Below are positions 8,424 through 17,758 of a DNA stretch of 64,000 nt, piece by piece. Source of the stretch: Chloroflexota bacterium (GTDB taxonomy: Bacteria > Chloroflexota > Dehalococcoidia > GIF9 > UBA5629); contig VGOP01000004.1 in assembly GCA_016875875.1 (NCBI GenBank), positions 62,001-126,000 on the forward strand. Direction: 5' to 3'. Position 1 is the first letter of the stretch. Each line of letters begins with the position of its first letter. Position numbers and translations under genes: made by a program. Under the pieces are notes generated by a model, which did no database searches, had not been told where the DNA came from, and worked only from the letters and a program-made list of their open reading frames with translations.

Positions 8424-9911
8424 TCACAAACCTACTAGCCTTACTATCGGCTCAACCCCCAGCTTGATGACATCAGTTAGGATAGCTGGGTAAATACCGA
8501 CAAGCATAATAGCAGCAACAAAAGAAAAGACGCATACCTTCTCAATATTGTTGGCATCGGGTACGTCGCTGAATTTCTCCAATGGCGGGCCGTAGAAAAC
8601 TCGCTGCAGCATCCACAAAATGTAGCCGGCAGTTAAGACAATCCCAAAGACACCCAGAATGGTATATATTCGAATGCCTTCAACAGCCAGGCTCGAGTAG
8701 CTTCCCACAAAGGTAATAAACTCAGCAGCAAAACCGCTTGTGCCCGGTAAGCCTAAAGACGCTAAGCCGGCGATGCTGAAGACCACTACTATAACCGGCA
8801 TCCGTCGGGCTAGCCCACCCAGATTGTCCAGATTGCGCTCATGAGATTTATCGTAGACCAGCCCTACCATAGCAAAGAGAAGTCCGGTGATAATGCCATG
8901 GCTGAACATCTGCAAAGTGGCCCCGGTCAGACTTATTTGACTCAAGGCGAAAATGCCCAGAAGCACATACCCCATGTGGCTAACGCTACTGTAAGCGATC
9001 AACCGCTTCAAATCCTTCTGCCTTAAAGTTACCGCCGCTCCATAGAGTACACTGACAACGGCGAAGACTACCAGCAACGGAGCGTAATGCAGGGCAACCC
9101 CAGGGAAGATGGTTACACAAAGCCGAATCATCCCGTAGCCACCCATCTTCAGCAATGCCCCGGCCAAAATCACGCTCGCCGCTGTCGGAGCATCAGTATG
9201 GGCATCGGGCAACCAAGTATGTAAGGGAAAAACCGGCAGCTTAATAGCGAAACCAACCAACATCAATAAAAACATGGCCGCCAGCGGGATAACTGGCCTG
9301 GCAGCAGCCAGACCAGCCAGCTCCATCATGTTCAAGCTACCAGTTGTAAAATAAATGCTCAAAATGCCAGCCAGCATCAGGGCGCTGCCGACCAGGGTGT
9401 ATATCACATACTTGATAGCTGAGTACTCTTTCCTGCCACTGCCCCAAATAGAGATGAGAAAATACATAGGGATAAGCTCTAGTTCCCAGAACAAGAAGAA
9501 CAAGATAAGGTCTAAGGAGCAAAAAACACCCAGTATGCTCGCCTCCAAAAGCAATAACCAGATGAAATATTCCTTAGGCCTCAACTGTATATTCCACGAC
9601 ACCAGCACCGCCAAGACGCCGAGGAATGTCATCAGTATCACCAGAGGCAAGCTGAGGCCATCAACACCGAGATGGTAATAAGCGTTGATTGCCGATATCC
9701 AGGAGAGTTTTTCCTCAAATTGAATCTGTCCAATAGCGCCAGCAGAACGGTCAAAAAGACAGAAAACAGCTATCGACAGAGCAAATGAAGCCAGGGCGAA
9801 TATCAGGGCTATAAGTTTTATGGTCTTTTGCTGCGGTTTAGGCAATAAGGCAATAATTACCAGCCCGACTACCGGGAGAAAGACTATGGTTGATAGATAA
9901 GCAAAACTCAA
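8424..9911 (-). CDS. nuoM: NADH-quinone oxidoreductase subunit M
   Basis: Proton-translocating antiporter-like subunit, 495 residues and about 14 helices. Key signatures are FWELELIPMYFLI (essential Glu of helix 5), KLPVFPLHTWLPDAHTDAP and YSSVSHMGYVLLG. It lies 11 bases after nuoL, in the usual L-M-N order but with a NUDIX gene before nuoN. Confidence 0.96.
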   Translation of the reverse strand: MSFAYLSTIVFLPVVGLVIIALLPKPQQKTIKLIALIFALASFALSIAVFCLFDRSAGAIGQIQFEEKLSWISAINAYYHLGVDGLSLPLVILMTFLGVLAVLVSWNIQLRPKEYFIWLLLLEASILGVFCSLDLILFFLFWELELIPMYFLISIWGSGRKEYSAIKYVIYTLVGSALMLAGILSIYFTTGSLNMMELAGLAAARPVIPLAAMFLLMLVGFAIKLPVFPLHTWLPDAHTDAPTAASVILAGALLKMGGYGMIRLCVTIFPGVALHYAPLLVVFAVVSVLYGAAVTLRQKDLKRLIAYSSVSHMGYVLLGIFALSQISLTGATLQMFSHGIITGLLFAMVGLVYDKSHERNLDNLGGLARRMPVIVVVFSIAGLASLGLPGTSGFAAEFITFVGSYSSLAVEGIRIYTILGVFGIVLTAGYILWMLQRVFYGPPLEKFSDVPDANNIEKVCVFSFVAAIMLVGIYPAILTDVIKLGVEPIVRLVGL

Positions 9912-9922
9912 ATCACTCTACC

Positions 9923-11839
9923 TCAACCGAAGAGATAAAAACAGACTGCAATCGCTATCACACCAATAGCAATAGCTATGCCATAGGCCTGCAACTGCCC
10001 TGTCTGTGCCCGCCGCATAACTCCACTCGCCTCAGCAGTACCGCGAGCCACACCATTCACCACCCCATCGACAACACGAGAGTCAAAGATGCTGAGCGCC
10101 GCAAAAATTCCATCAACCAGCACCCTGACCACGACAACTCGCTCATAAAGCTCGTCGAACCAGTATTTTCGGTTAAACAAGGTATAAAAAGGCTTGAAGA
10201 CCCTGCCCACAGCTTCAGCCGACACCCATTTAGCACTGTACATAGCGTAGGCCAACAAAATGCCCAAGCCTGCTACCAGAAGTGATATCAAAGGCAACGG
10301 ATGTGCCAGCATGCCAAAGAAACCACCAATGAAACCATGCACCCCACCATTTCCACCATGACCCAGAAACTGGCTGAATGAGCCGGTAACATTGAGCCAT
10401 CCGGAGACAACCGATAAAACAGCCAGAATGACCATAGGGACAACCATCACTGCCGGTGATTCATGAGGCTTCCCACCTTCATGACCACCATGACTTGATA
10501 ACGCCCCGCCTCGGTACTCACCACCGAAGGTAAGGAATACGGCTCGGAACATATAAAAGGCTGTCATAAATACGGTAATCATGGCCAGGTAGAACAATAC
10601 CTGGTTGTTGGCAAAGGAATATGCCAGTATTTCATCCTTACTCCAGAAACCGGAAAGCGGCCAGATACCAGCAATACTCAATGAGGCAATAAGGAAAGTA
10701 ATATAAGTCCATGGCATTGCCTTACGCAAGCCACCCATCTCCCGCATGTCAAAAGTCCCCGTGCTGTGGTTGACACTTCCAGCACCGAGAAACAACAGGG
10801 CCTTGAAGAAGGCATGATTGAACAGATGGAAGATGCCAACGGCAACACCGCCAACACCCAGACCCAACATCATATAACCCAGCTGGCTGATGGTTGAATA
10901 AGCCAGGACACGTTTGATATCAGTCATCACCAGACCCATGCTAGCAGCAAAAATAGCCGTAAAACCGCCGATGACGGCTACCGTAGTTAAAGCCATCTGG
11001 GAATGCTCAAACAGTGGGAAGAAGCGAGCCACCAAGAAGACCCCTGCAGCCACCATTGTCGCCGCATGTATGAGGGCACTGACCGGCGTCGGGCCCTCCA
11101 TAGCATCGGGCAACCAGACGTGCAATGGGAATTGCGCTGATTTGCCCACAGCACCGGAGAAAATGCCGATGGCTGCCCAGGTTAAAGTTGTCCCACCTAA
11201 AACTCCGGCAACAGCTAAGCCATGCAGCTCCTCGATATTAAAAGTTCCTGTATTGTAGAAAAGCAGAAGGATAGCAGCTAGAAAACCAAAATCACCAAAG
11301 CGGGTAACAATAAAAGCCTTCTTGGCTGCATCGGCAGCAGAAGGCCGGTGAAACCAGAAACCGATGAGAAGATAGGAGCCTAAGCCAACGCCCTCCCAGA
11401 AGAGAAATAGGAAAACGAGGTTATCGGCCATGACCAAGCCCAGCATACAGGCTGTGAAAAGAGACATGAAAGCAAAATAGCGATGGTAGCCGGGATCACC
11501 TTGCATATAACCTTGGGAATAAATTTGAACCATCAGGCTGACAAAGCTAACCACTACAACCATGATGGCAGTTAGAGAATCAACTAATATCCCGACTTGG
11601 ACGCTCAGGTCACCAATCACCATCCACTGTATATCAGGTATTTCCAGCTTATGCCCGGGCATAGCCAAGACTTCCGCCAGCACCCACAAAGAGAGGACAC
11701 AAGAAACGCCAATAGCACCAATGGTAACATAGCCGCCAAGTTTGGGACGATTATTAAAGAAAGGCCGGAGGATGAAGGAAATAACGATAAATGACAAGAA
11801 GGGTAATAGAAATATCAGCCACGGGACTTGATTGGGCAT
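9923..11839 (-). CDS. nuoL: NADH-quinone oxidoreductase subunit L
   Basis: Largest antiporter-like subunit of complex I, 638 residues. It shows FWEGVGLGSYLLIGFWF, GKSAQFPLHVWLPDAMEGP, HAATMVAAGV and YSTISQLGYMMLG, plus the C-terminal extension from about residue 450 expected to form the lateral helix that braces NuoM and NuoN. A His/Gly-rich linker (about 440-460) precedes it. Its ATG overlaps the stop of the preceding small gene by one base (TAATG), so translation is coupled. Confidence 0.96.
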   Translation of the reverse strand: MPNQVPWLIFLLPFLSFIVISFILRPFFNNRPKLGGYVTIGAIGVSCVLSLWVLAEVLAMPGHKLEIPDIQWMVIGDLSVQVGILVDSLTAIMVVVVSFVSLMVQIYSQGYMQGDPGYHRYFAFMSLFTACMLGLVMADNLVFLFLFWEGVGLGSYLLIGFWFHRPSAADAAKKAFIVTRFGDFGFLAAILLLFYNTGTFNIEELHGLAVAGVLGGTTLTWAAIGIFSGAVGKSAQFPLHVWLPDAMEGPTPVSALIHAATMVAAGVFLVARFFPLFEHSQMALTTVAVIGGFTAIFAASMGLVMTDIKRVLAYSTISQLGYMMLGLGVGGVAVGIFHLFNHAFFKALLFLGAGSVNHSTGTFDMREMGGLRKAMPWTYITFLIASLSIAGIWPLSGFWSKDEILAYSFANNQVLFYLAMITVFMTAFYMFRAVFLTFGGEYRGGALSSHGGHEGGKPHESPAVMVVPMVILAVLSVVSGWLNVTGSFSQFLGHGGNGGVHGFIGGFFGMLAHPLPLISLLVAGLGILLAYAMYSAKWVSAEAVGRVFKPFYTLFNRKYWFDELYERVVVVRVLVDGIFAALSIFDSRVVDGVVNGVARGTAEASGVMRRAQTGQLQAYGIAIAIGVIAIAVCFYLFG

Positions 11840-12033
11840 TAGAGTTTTCTCAACACCTCCTCAACAACATGTACCCTCTCCTGGGACACAAGGATGCGGT
11901 AGCTAGGTAATTCGCCGGCGCCGGGCTTTTCCGTCTTAGGCAGAATCCGCGTCGGTATCCCTTCACCTTCAAAAAGCTCCTTCCACATCTCCGCTATTAT
12001 CAAATTAGTTGCGCTCTTAACTTGAACCCACAT
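11839..12033 (-). CDS. Small DUF2007-like protein between nuoK and nuoL
   Basis: A soluble 64-residue protein. The pattern of a short N-terminal strand, a helix with EMWKELFEGEGIPTRI, and a C-terminal YRILVSQERVHVVEEVL resembles DUF2007 putative signal-transducing domains. It lies 11 bases after nuoK and overlaps nuoL by one base, so its expression is tied to complex I. No catalytic residues are apparent. The family assignment is by shape and motif only. Confidence 0.6.
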   Translation of the reverse strand: MWVQVKSATNLIIAEMWKELFEGEGIPTRILPKTEKPGAGELPSYRILVSQERVHVVEEVLRKL

Positions 12034-12044
12034 ATCCTAACTCG

Positions 12045-12356
12045 CTACCATTTCATCAAGTCAAATTTATCAACATCAACAGATTCTCGATTACGATAAA
12101 TAGTGATTATTATGGCTATGCCAACAGCAGCCTCAGCCGCAGCCACCACCATGACAAATATGGCAAATATCTGCCCGGTAAGAAACATGGGCACAACGTA
12201 GCGGGAAAAAGCAACCAGGGCGATGTTAGCTGCATTGAGCATAATTTCAATGCACATCAAAATGACCACAGCATTACGCTTAGCCAAAACCCCATATAAC
12301 CCAATGGAAAAAAGAACCGCTGATAAAACAAGGTAATGCTCTAGTCCAACTGACAT
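12045..12356 (-). CDS. nuoK: NADH-quinone oxidoreductase subunit K
   Basis: A three-helix complex I subunit of 103 residues. It has the family segment LMCIEIMLNAANIAL, with the membrane glutamate needed for proton transfer, and a second acidic position in AAAEAAVGIAI. Two bases separate it from nuoJ, and the small DUF2007-like gene follows. Confidence 0.95.
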   Translation of the reverse strand: MSVGLEHYLVLSAVLFSIGLYGVLAKRNAVVILMCIEIMLNAANIALVAFSRYVVPMFLTGQIFAIFVMVVAAAEAAVGIAIIITIYRNRESVDVDKFDLMKW

Positions 12357-12358
12357 CT

Positions 12359-12844
12359 TTATTTCTCCCTTATCAGCACAATAGCACCTAGCACCGCCGC
12401 CAAGAGCAACACTGCGGTAATTTCCACAGGTAATATAAAGCCACCTTCGCCGAACAGGCTCGCACCTATGGCTGCCGTTGTCGGCTGTTGAGGTGGCTCA
12501 CCGCTCGTTTCCCATTTGGTGCTTATCACAGTGAAAACCATAGTCCCTAAAAGCAGCAAGCTCACAACCAATGCGGGGATGCGCAGTTTCCCCGATGGAT
12601 TGCCGTGCCAAACTTCGCGTGTAAGCATGATTGCCACAATAATCAATACTGAGATAGCTCCCACGTAAATAAGTATCTGCACAACCGCCAGGAAGTCTGC
12701 GTAAAGCGTTATATATATCCCAGCTATGGTTAAGAAAAGCAGAACCAGAGAAAGAGCTGCCCGAAAGACATCACGCAAGATAACCACAGCCAACGCTGCA
12801 CAGACGGTCACGGCTGCCAATATCCAGAAGATAATATCAAACAC
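12359..12844 (-). CDS. nuoJ: NADH-quinone oxidoreductase subunit J
   Basis: A five-helix membrane subunit of complex I, 161 residues. DVFRAALSLVLLFLTIAGIY and FLAVVQILIYVGAISVLI are typical NuoJ segments; the latter includes the pi-bulge helix. It overlaps nuoI by 8 bases and is followed directly by nuoK. Confidence 0.94.
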   Translation of the reverse strand: MFDIIFWILAAVTVCAALAVVILRDVFRAALSLVLLFLTIAGIYITLYADFLAVVQILIYVGAISVLIIVAIMLTREVWHGNPSGKLRIPALVVSLLLLGTMVFTVISTKWETSGEPPQQPTTAAIGASLFGEGGFILPVEITAVLLLAAVLGAIVLIREK

Positions 12845-13382
12845 CTCGACCTCTCTTCTTGCTCAGTCCTAGCCAGCTCAATTTTTGTCCACCTCCCTCC
12901 CTGCCCCCGTAAATAAGCAAGCTCTGTTTAGGCAGACTCGCCTCAATCTTTGGACGAGCATAACCACTGGGCTGCCTTACATCAGACAACTGGAGCTCTT
13001 CTTTGCTCAGAATGAGCTTTCGACGTCTATGCTGCGCCTGCTCATAACTGCGCCCCATAGCCAGAGCATCGTATGGGCAAGCCTCAACACACAAGCCGCA
13101 GAACATACAACGTCCAATATCTACTTCGAACTTGTCAACCACATAATTGTTCTCATTACCTACATGGGTAACAATCTCAATATTTCCTTGAGGGCAAGCC
13201 TTGGCACAAGTAGCACAGCCGGTGCATCTATCGGGAAACCACACCAGCTCGTTGCCCCGTATGCGCCGGGAAACGACTAACTTCTCCTCGGGATACTGCA
13301 CCGTAATCGGGGCGCGGAATAGATGCTTGAATGTCACCGCCATCCCTTTAGCTATGCCGATTCCATATCTCTCAAACTTCAA
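12837..13382 (-). CDS. nuoI: NADH-quinone oxidoreductase subunit I (2[4Fe-4S])
   Basis: Peripheral ferredoxin-like subunit that links the hydrophilic arm to NuoB. The 181 residues carry two complete motifs: CTGCATCAKACPQG (Cys53, 56, 59, 63) and CMFCGLCVEACPYDA (Cys92, 95, 98, 102). In a complex lacking NuoEFG this is the most exposed cluster subunit and the probable entry point for electrons from ferredoxin (inference). It overlaps nuoH and nuoJ. Confidence 0.96.
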   Translation of the reverse strand: MKFERYGIGIAKGMAVTFKHLFRAPITVQYPEEKLVVSRRIRGNELVWFPDRCTGCATCAKACPQGNIEIVTHVGNENNYVVDKFEVDIGRCMFCGLCVEACPYDALAMGRSYEQAQHRRRKLILSKEELQLSDVRQPSGYARPKIEASLPKQSLLIYGGREGGGQKLSWLGLSKKRGRGV

Positions 13383-14481
13383 CTCGGCCGCCTCCTAAGG
13401 CAAACAACTTCGACCATAAAACAATCAGAACACCGGCAGAAACGAAATTCACTGCTACTATTATCCACGGCATAGTTTCCGGCAGCCACAGCACCTCGGC
13501 AGCAATGATAAATAGGTTAATTATGGCCATAGGTAATAAACCCTTCCAAGCAAAAGCCATTAATTGGTCTACACGCAATCTGGGGAGAGTAGCTCGCATC
13601 CACACAATAACCGAAAACACCGCCATGACTTTAATCAAAAACCATATAATCGGTGGCAATAATGGCCCTTGCCAGCCACCTAGGAACAACGTAGTGATAA
13701 TACAGGAATAAGCCAGAGCATGGCCATACTCGCCCAGATAGAACATAGCAAACTTCATCCCAGAGTATTCTATATGGTAGCCGGCGACTATTTCAGAATC
13801 AGCCTCAAGAAGGTCAAACGGGCTCCGGTTCATCTCAGCCACCGTGCCCAAGAAAAAAATAACAAAACCAAGAGGCTGCAGTATGAGGAAAGGAATATCC
13901 TGGGAAGCAACAATTTGAGTCATTGAAAGCGACCCGGTCATCAACACCACACCCAGAATCGCTAGAACCACAGGCAGCTCATAGCTCACCATTTGAGCTA
14001 CTGTCCTTAAAGCTGCTATCAAGGCATACTTATTATTTGACGCCCAACCCGCCATGTATATACCGACTGCAGACACTGAACTGATTGCCACTACATAAAC
14101 TATGCCCACATTAAGGTCGGTTAAGATAGCCCTTTCGCCGAAGGGTACAACAGCAAAAATCATCAATACCGGCACAAAGACAATCACCGGAGCCAGCCAG
14201 TGAATCACTTTATCACCCTTAGCCGGCACAATGTCTTCTTTCAATAGTATCTTCAAAGCCGTAGCAATCGGCTGGAAAATCCCCTCCGGACCAAGCCGGT
14301 TCGGACCTAGCCGAATTTGGAATCGACCCAGTAGACGCCGCTCGTACCAAATGAAGATGATAACCGTAATCACAACAAAGGCGAGAACAACCACTATGCC
14401 AACCACACCCGGCACGATATAGGCTGCCCAATCCGGCCAGATACCGCCTAACCGCAACTGAAATTGTTCCAGCAGCGTCAT
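13372..14481 (-). CDS. nuoH: NADH-quinone oxidoreductase subunit H
   Basis: Membrane subunit that forms the quinone chamber and the first proton path, about 369 residues with eight or more helices. Marks are FIWYERRLLGRFQIRLGPNR, PFGERAIL and AEMNRSPFDLLEADSEIVAG. The start is placed at ATG 14481, overlapping the nuoD stop as TAATG, like the nuoL junction; an in-frame ATG at 14505 would lengthen it by 8 residues inside nuoD. Confidence 0.94.
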   Translation of the reverse strand: MTLLEQFQLRLGGIWPDWAAYIVPGVVGIVVVLAFVVITVIIFIWYERRLLGRFQIRLGPNRLGPEGIFQPIATALKILLKEDIVPAKGDKVIHWLAPVIVFVPVLMIFAVVPFGERAILTDLNVGIVYVVAISSVSAVGIYMAGWASNNKYALIAALRTVAQMVSYELPVVLAILGVVLMTGSLSMTQIVASQDIPFLILQPLGFVIFFLGTVAEMNRSPFDLLEADSEIVAGYHIEYSGMKFAMFYLGEYGHALAYSCIITTLFLGGWQGPLLPPIIWFLIKVMAVFSVIVWMRATLPRLRVDQLMAFAWKGLLPMAIINLFIIAAEVLWLPETMPWIIVAVNFVSAGVLIVLWSKLFALGGGRVEV

Positions 14482-15584
14482 TACCTGTCTATCTCTCCCA
14501 GGCAAACATCGATGCTGCCAAACGTAATTATCAAGTCGGCAACCTTCCAGCCGACAACCATATCCTTTAACGCAGTCAGATTAATCAGCGTCGGAGGGCG
14601 AATATGTAACCTGTACGGAGCAATTGAATTATCGCTGACCAGGTAGAAGCCAAGTTCACCTTTTGGTGCTTCTATATGCCCGTAGACCTCACCAATCGGC
14701 GGCCGCAGCAAATGAGGCACTCTGGCACAAACCTCACCTTCAGGCAACTGAGCTATCGCTTGCTCCAAAATGCGAACGCTCTGCCTCATCTCCTGCATCC
14801 TCACCCAGTACCGGTCATAGTTATCACCCACGGTGCCAACTGGTATCTCAAAGTCAAAGCGGTCATAGATTGAATAGGGGTCAGCTCGACGAATATCCCA
14901 CTTCACACCACTGGCTCGAAGCACCGGACCGCTGGCCGCGGTGTTTATGGCAGTATCTCTCGGCAGAATGCAGACCCCTTTAGTCCTTGCCAATAAAACT
15001 TCATTCTGAGATAAAAGCTGGTCATATTCATCAATAAACCCCGGCATTTCAGCCACAAATTTTTTCAGAGCCGGTAAAAATTCTTCAGGGACATCCTGGC
15101 TAACTCCACCGATGCGCATATAGTTGTAGGTAAGCCGCTGACCGCAAACCATCTCATATAAATCCAGAAGCTTTTCCCTCTCCCGCCACATATACAATAC
15201 TGGCGTCATCATAGCCCCAAGATCGTTAAGGAAAAAGCCGACTGCCATAAGATGGTTGGCAATACGCATCGTCTCGGCCATGATAATCCTCAGGTACTCA
15301 GCCCGCTCCGGAATTTTTATCCCGGCCAACTTCTCCACAGCCAGCACATAGGCGAAATTGTTCGTCATCGAAGCTACATAATCGAGCCTGTCGGTCAGCG
15401 GGATTATTTGGGTATACGTTCTGGTCTCCCCTAACTTCTCGATGCCCCGATGTAGATAACCGATAACAGGTTCTACATCAACAACCACTTCGCCATCAAG
15501 AGTAACCCTCATGCGGAAGACACCATGGGTTGATGGGTGCTGTGGACCCATATTAAGGATAAAAGGCTCAGTCCTTATCGCCAT
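14481..15584 (-). CDS. nuoD: NADH-quinone oxidoreductase subunit D (49 kDa)
   Basis: Quinone-site subunit of complex I, 367 residues, related to NiFe-hydrogenase large subunits but without metal-binding cysteines. The N-terminal MGPQHPSTHGVFR contains the histidine that contacts quinone, and the family C-terminus is present as FGSIDVCLGEIDR. NuoC and NuoD are separate genes here, not fused. It follows nuoC without a gap. Confidence 0.96.
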   Translation of the reverse strand: MAIRTEPFILNMGPQHPSTHGVFRMRVTLDGEVVVDVEPVIGYLHRGIEKLGETRTYTQIIPLTDRLDYVASMTNNFAYVLAVEKLAGIKIPERAEYLRIIMAETMRIANHLMAVGFFLNDLGAMMTPVLYMWREREKLLDLYEMVCGQRLTYNYMRIGGVSQDVPEEFLPALKKFVAEMPGFIDEYDQLLSQNEVLLARTKGVCILPRDTAINTAASGPVLRASGVKWDIRRADPYSIYDRFDFEIPVGTVGDNYDRYWVRMQEMRQSVRILEQAIAQLPEGEVCARVPHLLRPPIGEVYGHIEAPKGELGFYLVSDNSIAPYRLHIRPPTLINLTALKDMVVGWKVADLIITFGSIDVCLGEIDR

Positions 15585-16025
15585 CTAGAGATAATCCCTC
15601 CGCAACGGATACCCAACAAACCCTTCCCAGAGCAACAAACGCTTCAAATTAGGATGCCCTTCAAAGATAATGCCCATGAGGTCATAGGCTTCCCGCTCTT
15701 GAAAATCAGCCGAGCGCCATAAACTAACCACCGAAGGCACTGCAGGCTTATCGCGGTCATGGCATCTGGTCTTCAAAACCAAACTGTGGTTATGCTTCAA
15801 CGAAATCACATGGTAAACAACTTCGAAATAATCCATGTAATCGACGGCAGTTAGATTTGTAAGATAGTCAAAATCAAGCGCTGGAGTATTCTTTAGAAAC
15901 TCCGCCACCTGATAAAGAGACTTACTAGTCACAACAACAGCCGCCTTGTCAGCAGCAACAACTGTCCCGGGAAACGCTTTGGTTATTCTCTTGGCTACCT
16001 GCTCACCATTTAAGGCCGTGGTCAC
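15585..16025 (-). CDS. nuoC: NADH-quinone oxidoreductase subunit C (30 kDa)
   Basis: Hydrophilic complex I subunit of 146 residues. The 30 kDa signature is clear near the C-terminus: [20 protein letters not shown] followed by [12 protein letters not shown]. It overlaps nuoB by four bases and directly abuts nuoD. It is at the short end for the family, consistent with a minimal complex. Confidence 0.94.
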   Translation of the reverse strand: MTTALNGEQVAKRITKAFPGTVVAADKAAVVVTSKSLYQVAEFLKNTPALDFDYLTNLTAVDYMDYFEVVYHVISLKHNHSLVLKTRCHDRDKPAVPSVVSLWRSADFQEREAYDLMGIIFEGHPNLKRLLLWEGFVGYPLRRDYL

Positions 16026-16612
16026 GCTTTGTTTATACTCTCCTTAACGATTTTCTCGTGTATCTTCCTTATGCCGTGAAGCAATCCCTCAGGCCGAGGC
16101 GGACACCCGGGCACATAGACATCAACCGGAATTATGCGATTGATGCCCGGGACAACACTGTAAGATTCCTTGAAAGGCCCGCCGCTAATGGTGCACTGTC
16201 CCATAGCTATCACCCATTTAGGCTCAGCCATCTGCTCATATACCAGTTTCACCGCGGGTGCCATCTTCCAAGTAAGTGTTCCAGCGACAATCATCAAATC
16301 AGCCTGGCGCGGCGACCAACGGAAGATATCCATGCCGAAGCGAGCGATGTCAAAACGCGAAGCTGCCGTACCAATCATCTCAAAAGCGCAGCAGGCCAAG
16401 CCAAACATAAGCGGAAATAATGACCGCGACCGCGCCCAATCAAGCACATAATCCACCGTAGTAACCAGAACATTCCGCCTGATCTCCTCATCAAGCCAGC
16501 TATCAGGATCAGGAATAGGCTGCTGAGAGGCCGCCATCAGCGAGTTAATCTTTAGGCCCTCAGCTAAATCAATCTCATTCAAGGTCATCATCGAATACTT
16601 CTCTACTTCCAT
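16022..16612 (-). CDS. nuoB: NADH-quinone oxidoreductase subunit B
   Basis: Carries the terminal N2 [4Fe-4S] cluster that reduces quinone. With the start at ATG 16612 the protein has 196 residues; the vicinal pair Cys74-Cys75 (GLACCAFEM), Cys140 (AMGQC) and Cys170 (VPGCPPRPE) are all present. This start is favoured because AAAGGAG lies 7 bases before it; an upstream in-frame start at 16633 lacks such a site. It overlaps nuoA by 10 bases. Confidence 0.96.
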   Translation of the reverse strand: MEVEKYSMMTLNEIDLAEGLKINSLMAASQQPIPDPDSWLDEEIRRNVLVTTVDYVLDWARSRSLFPLMFGLACCAFEMIGTAASRFDIARFGMDIFRWSPRQADLMIVAGTLTWKMAPAVKLVYEQMAEPKWVIAMGQCTISGGPFKESYSVVPGINRIIPVDVYVPGCPPRPEGLLHGIRKIHEKIVKESINKA

Positions 16613-16974
16613 TCCAGGGCTCCTTTGAGCCAAGCGTAAATGTAGCCCACCATAAGGATTACAAAGAAAACAGCTATCGCAATCAGCCCAAACATACCCA
16701 GCCCCTTAAGATTTACTGCCCAGGGATACAGAAAAACAGTTAATACGTCGAGCGCAACGAAAAGAACAGCAAAGAAGTAATAGCGAAAGTTGAATTGAAC
16801 CCACGTTTTACCGATAGTTTCCATGCCGCACTCATAAGTGGAAGTCTTGGCTGGATTGCTTTTCCTGGGGACGATATTGAAAAAGCTAAGAGTTAAAGGT
16901 AGGAGTAGAGTGGTAACCATGAACAGTATACCTACGATAAGGAGTATACCAATATATCCGAAGTCAGCTAGCAA
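16603..16974 (-). CDS. nuoA: NADH-quinone oxidoreductase subunit A
   Basis: Three-helix membrane subunit, 123 residues, with the loop signature [20 protein letters not shown]. It is the first gene of the nuo operon (A-B-C-D-H-I-J-K-L-M-N). The start is TTG at 16974, preceded by GGGGAGG about 9 bases upstream; no in-frame ATG precedes it before a stop. No nuoE, nuoF or nuoG is present anywhere in the window. Confidence 0.93.
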   Translation of the reverse strand: MLADFGYIGILLIVGILFMVTTLLLPLTLSFFNIVPRKSNPAKTSTYECGMETIGKTWVQFNFRYYFFAVLFVALDVLTVFLYPWAVNLKGLGMFGLIAIAVFFVILMVGYIYAWLKGALEWK

Positions 16975-17107
16975 ATACTCATGCCTCCCCGCCTAGTTTA
17001 CTCTGAAAACTTCGCTTTTCATAGGTCCCAAAGTCCGATTTTGAAACAGCGAGGCCCCATAAAAGAGCTAAACGAATCTCTCATGGGTACTAAAAATGCC
17101 GTTTGAA

Positions 17108-17116
17108 AGTATATCA
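17108..17116 (-). promoter_or_regulatory. Candidate extended -10 promoter for the nuo operon
   Basis: On the minus strand TGATATACT forms a TG-n-TATACT extended -10 element about 130 bases before the nuoA start. No good -35 hexamer stands at 17 bases. It is the best candidate between nuoA and rsmD for driving the eleven nuo genes, but only a guess from sequence. Confidence 0.35.
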
Positions 17117-17140
17117 CACACACAAAAGAGAGGGCAAAGC

Positions 17141-17168
17141 TTGACTATAGAATAAGTCAATGTATAAT
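17141..17168 (+). promoter_or_regulatory. Sigma-70-type promoter for rsmD
   Basis: TTGACT at 17141-17146 and a perfect TATAAT at 17163-17168 are 16 bases apart. Transcription would start near 17175 and leave a leader of about 17 bases before the rsmD ATG. It stands back to back with the candidate nuo promoter. Confidence 0.75.
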
Positions 17169-17191
17169 AATGCAGGTAAAGGTTCCGGACA

Positions 17192-17755
17192 ATGCGTATT
17201 ACCGGCGGCGTTGCCAGAGGACAACAATTGAAGGTGCCCCAGAACGATTTAGTTCGTCCAACAACAGATAGGGTGAGAGAAGCCATCTTCTCCATTCTAG
17301 CCTCCCTCACCAGCCACTGGTCTCGAGGGCTAGACTTGTTCGCTGGTAGCGGCGCTCTGGGTATCGAAGCTCTAAGCCGCGATATAGAGTGGATCGACTT
17401 CGTCGACCAGGCACCCAAATGCTGTGCTATCATTAAACAGAATTTGCAGAAGCTCGGATTTTCACAAAAAGCTCATGTCTATTGCTGTAACGTAGCTAAA
17501 GCCCTTACCTTCCTTAAAGACAAATACGACATTGTATTTATGGACCCGCCTTACTCAGACCAGTCAATAAATCATATGGCAACGCAATTAGCCAGCTCGA
17601 GAATCATAGATGACGAATCATTAATCGTGATTTCCCACGCTTCCCGTTCCCCACTACAAGACAGCTATGACGGCCTATCTTTAATCAAAGAAAAACAATA
17701 CGGTGACACCTGTATTTCGATATACCAAAAACGCGCTCCCGGAAAAGGAGGTTAA
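17192..17755 (+). CDS. rsmD: 16S rRNA (guanine966-N2)-methyltransferase RsmD
   Basis: Methylates G966 of 16S rRNA using S-adenosylmethionine. The 187-residue protein opens with MRITGGVARGQQL and VRPTTDRVREAIFS, typical of RsmD, and has the SAM motif DLFAGSGALGIEA (48-60) and the catalytic DPPY (118-121). It begins a short plus-strand unit with coaD, the usual rsmD-coaD pairing. The leader is short and has no strong ribosome site. Confidence 0.94.
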   Translation: MRITGGVARGQQLKVPQNDLVRPTTDRVREAIFSILASLTSHWSRGLDLFAGSGALGIEALSRDIEWIDFVDQAPKCCAIIKQNLQKLGFSQKAHVYCCNVAKALTFLKDKYDIVFMDPPYSDQSINHMATQLASSRIIDDESLIVISHASRSPLQDSYDGLSLIKEKQYGDTCISIYQKRAPGKGG

Positions 17756-17758
17756 ACT

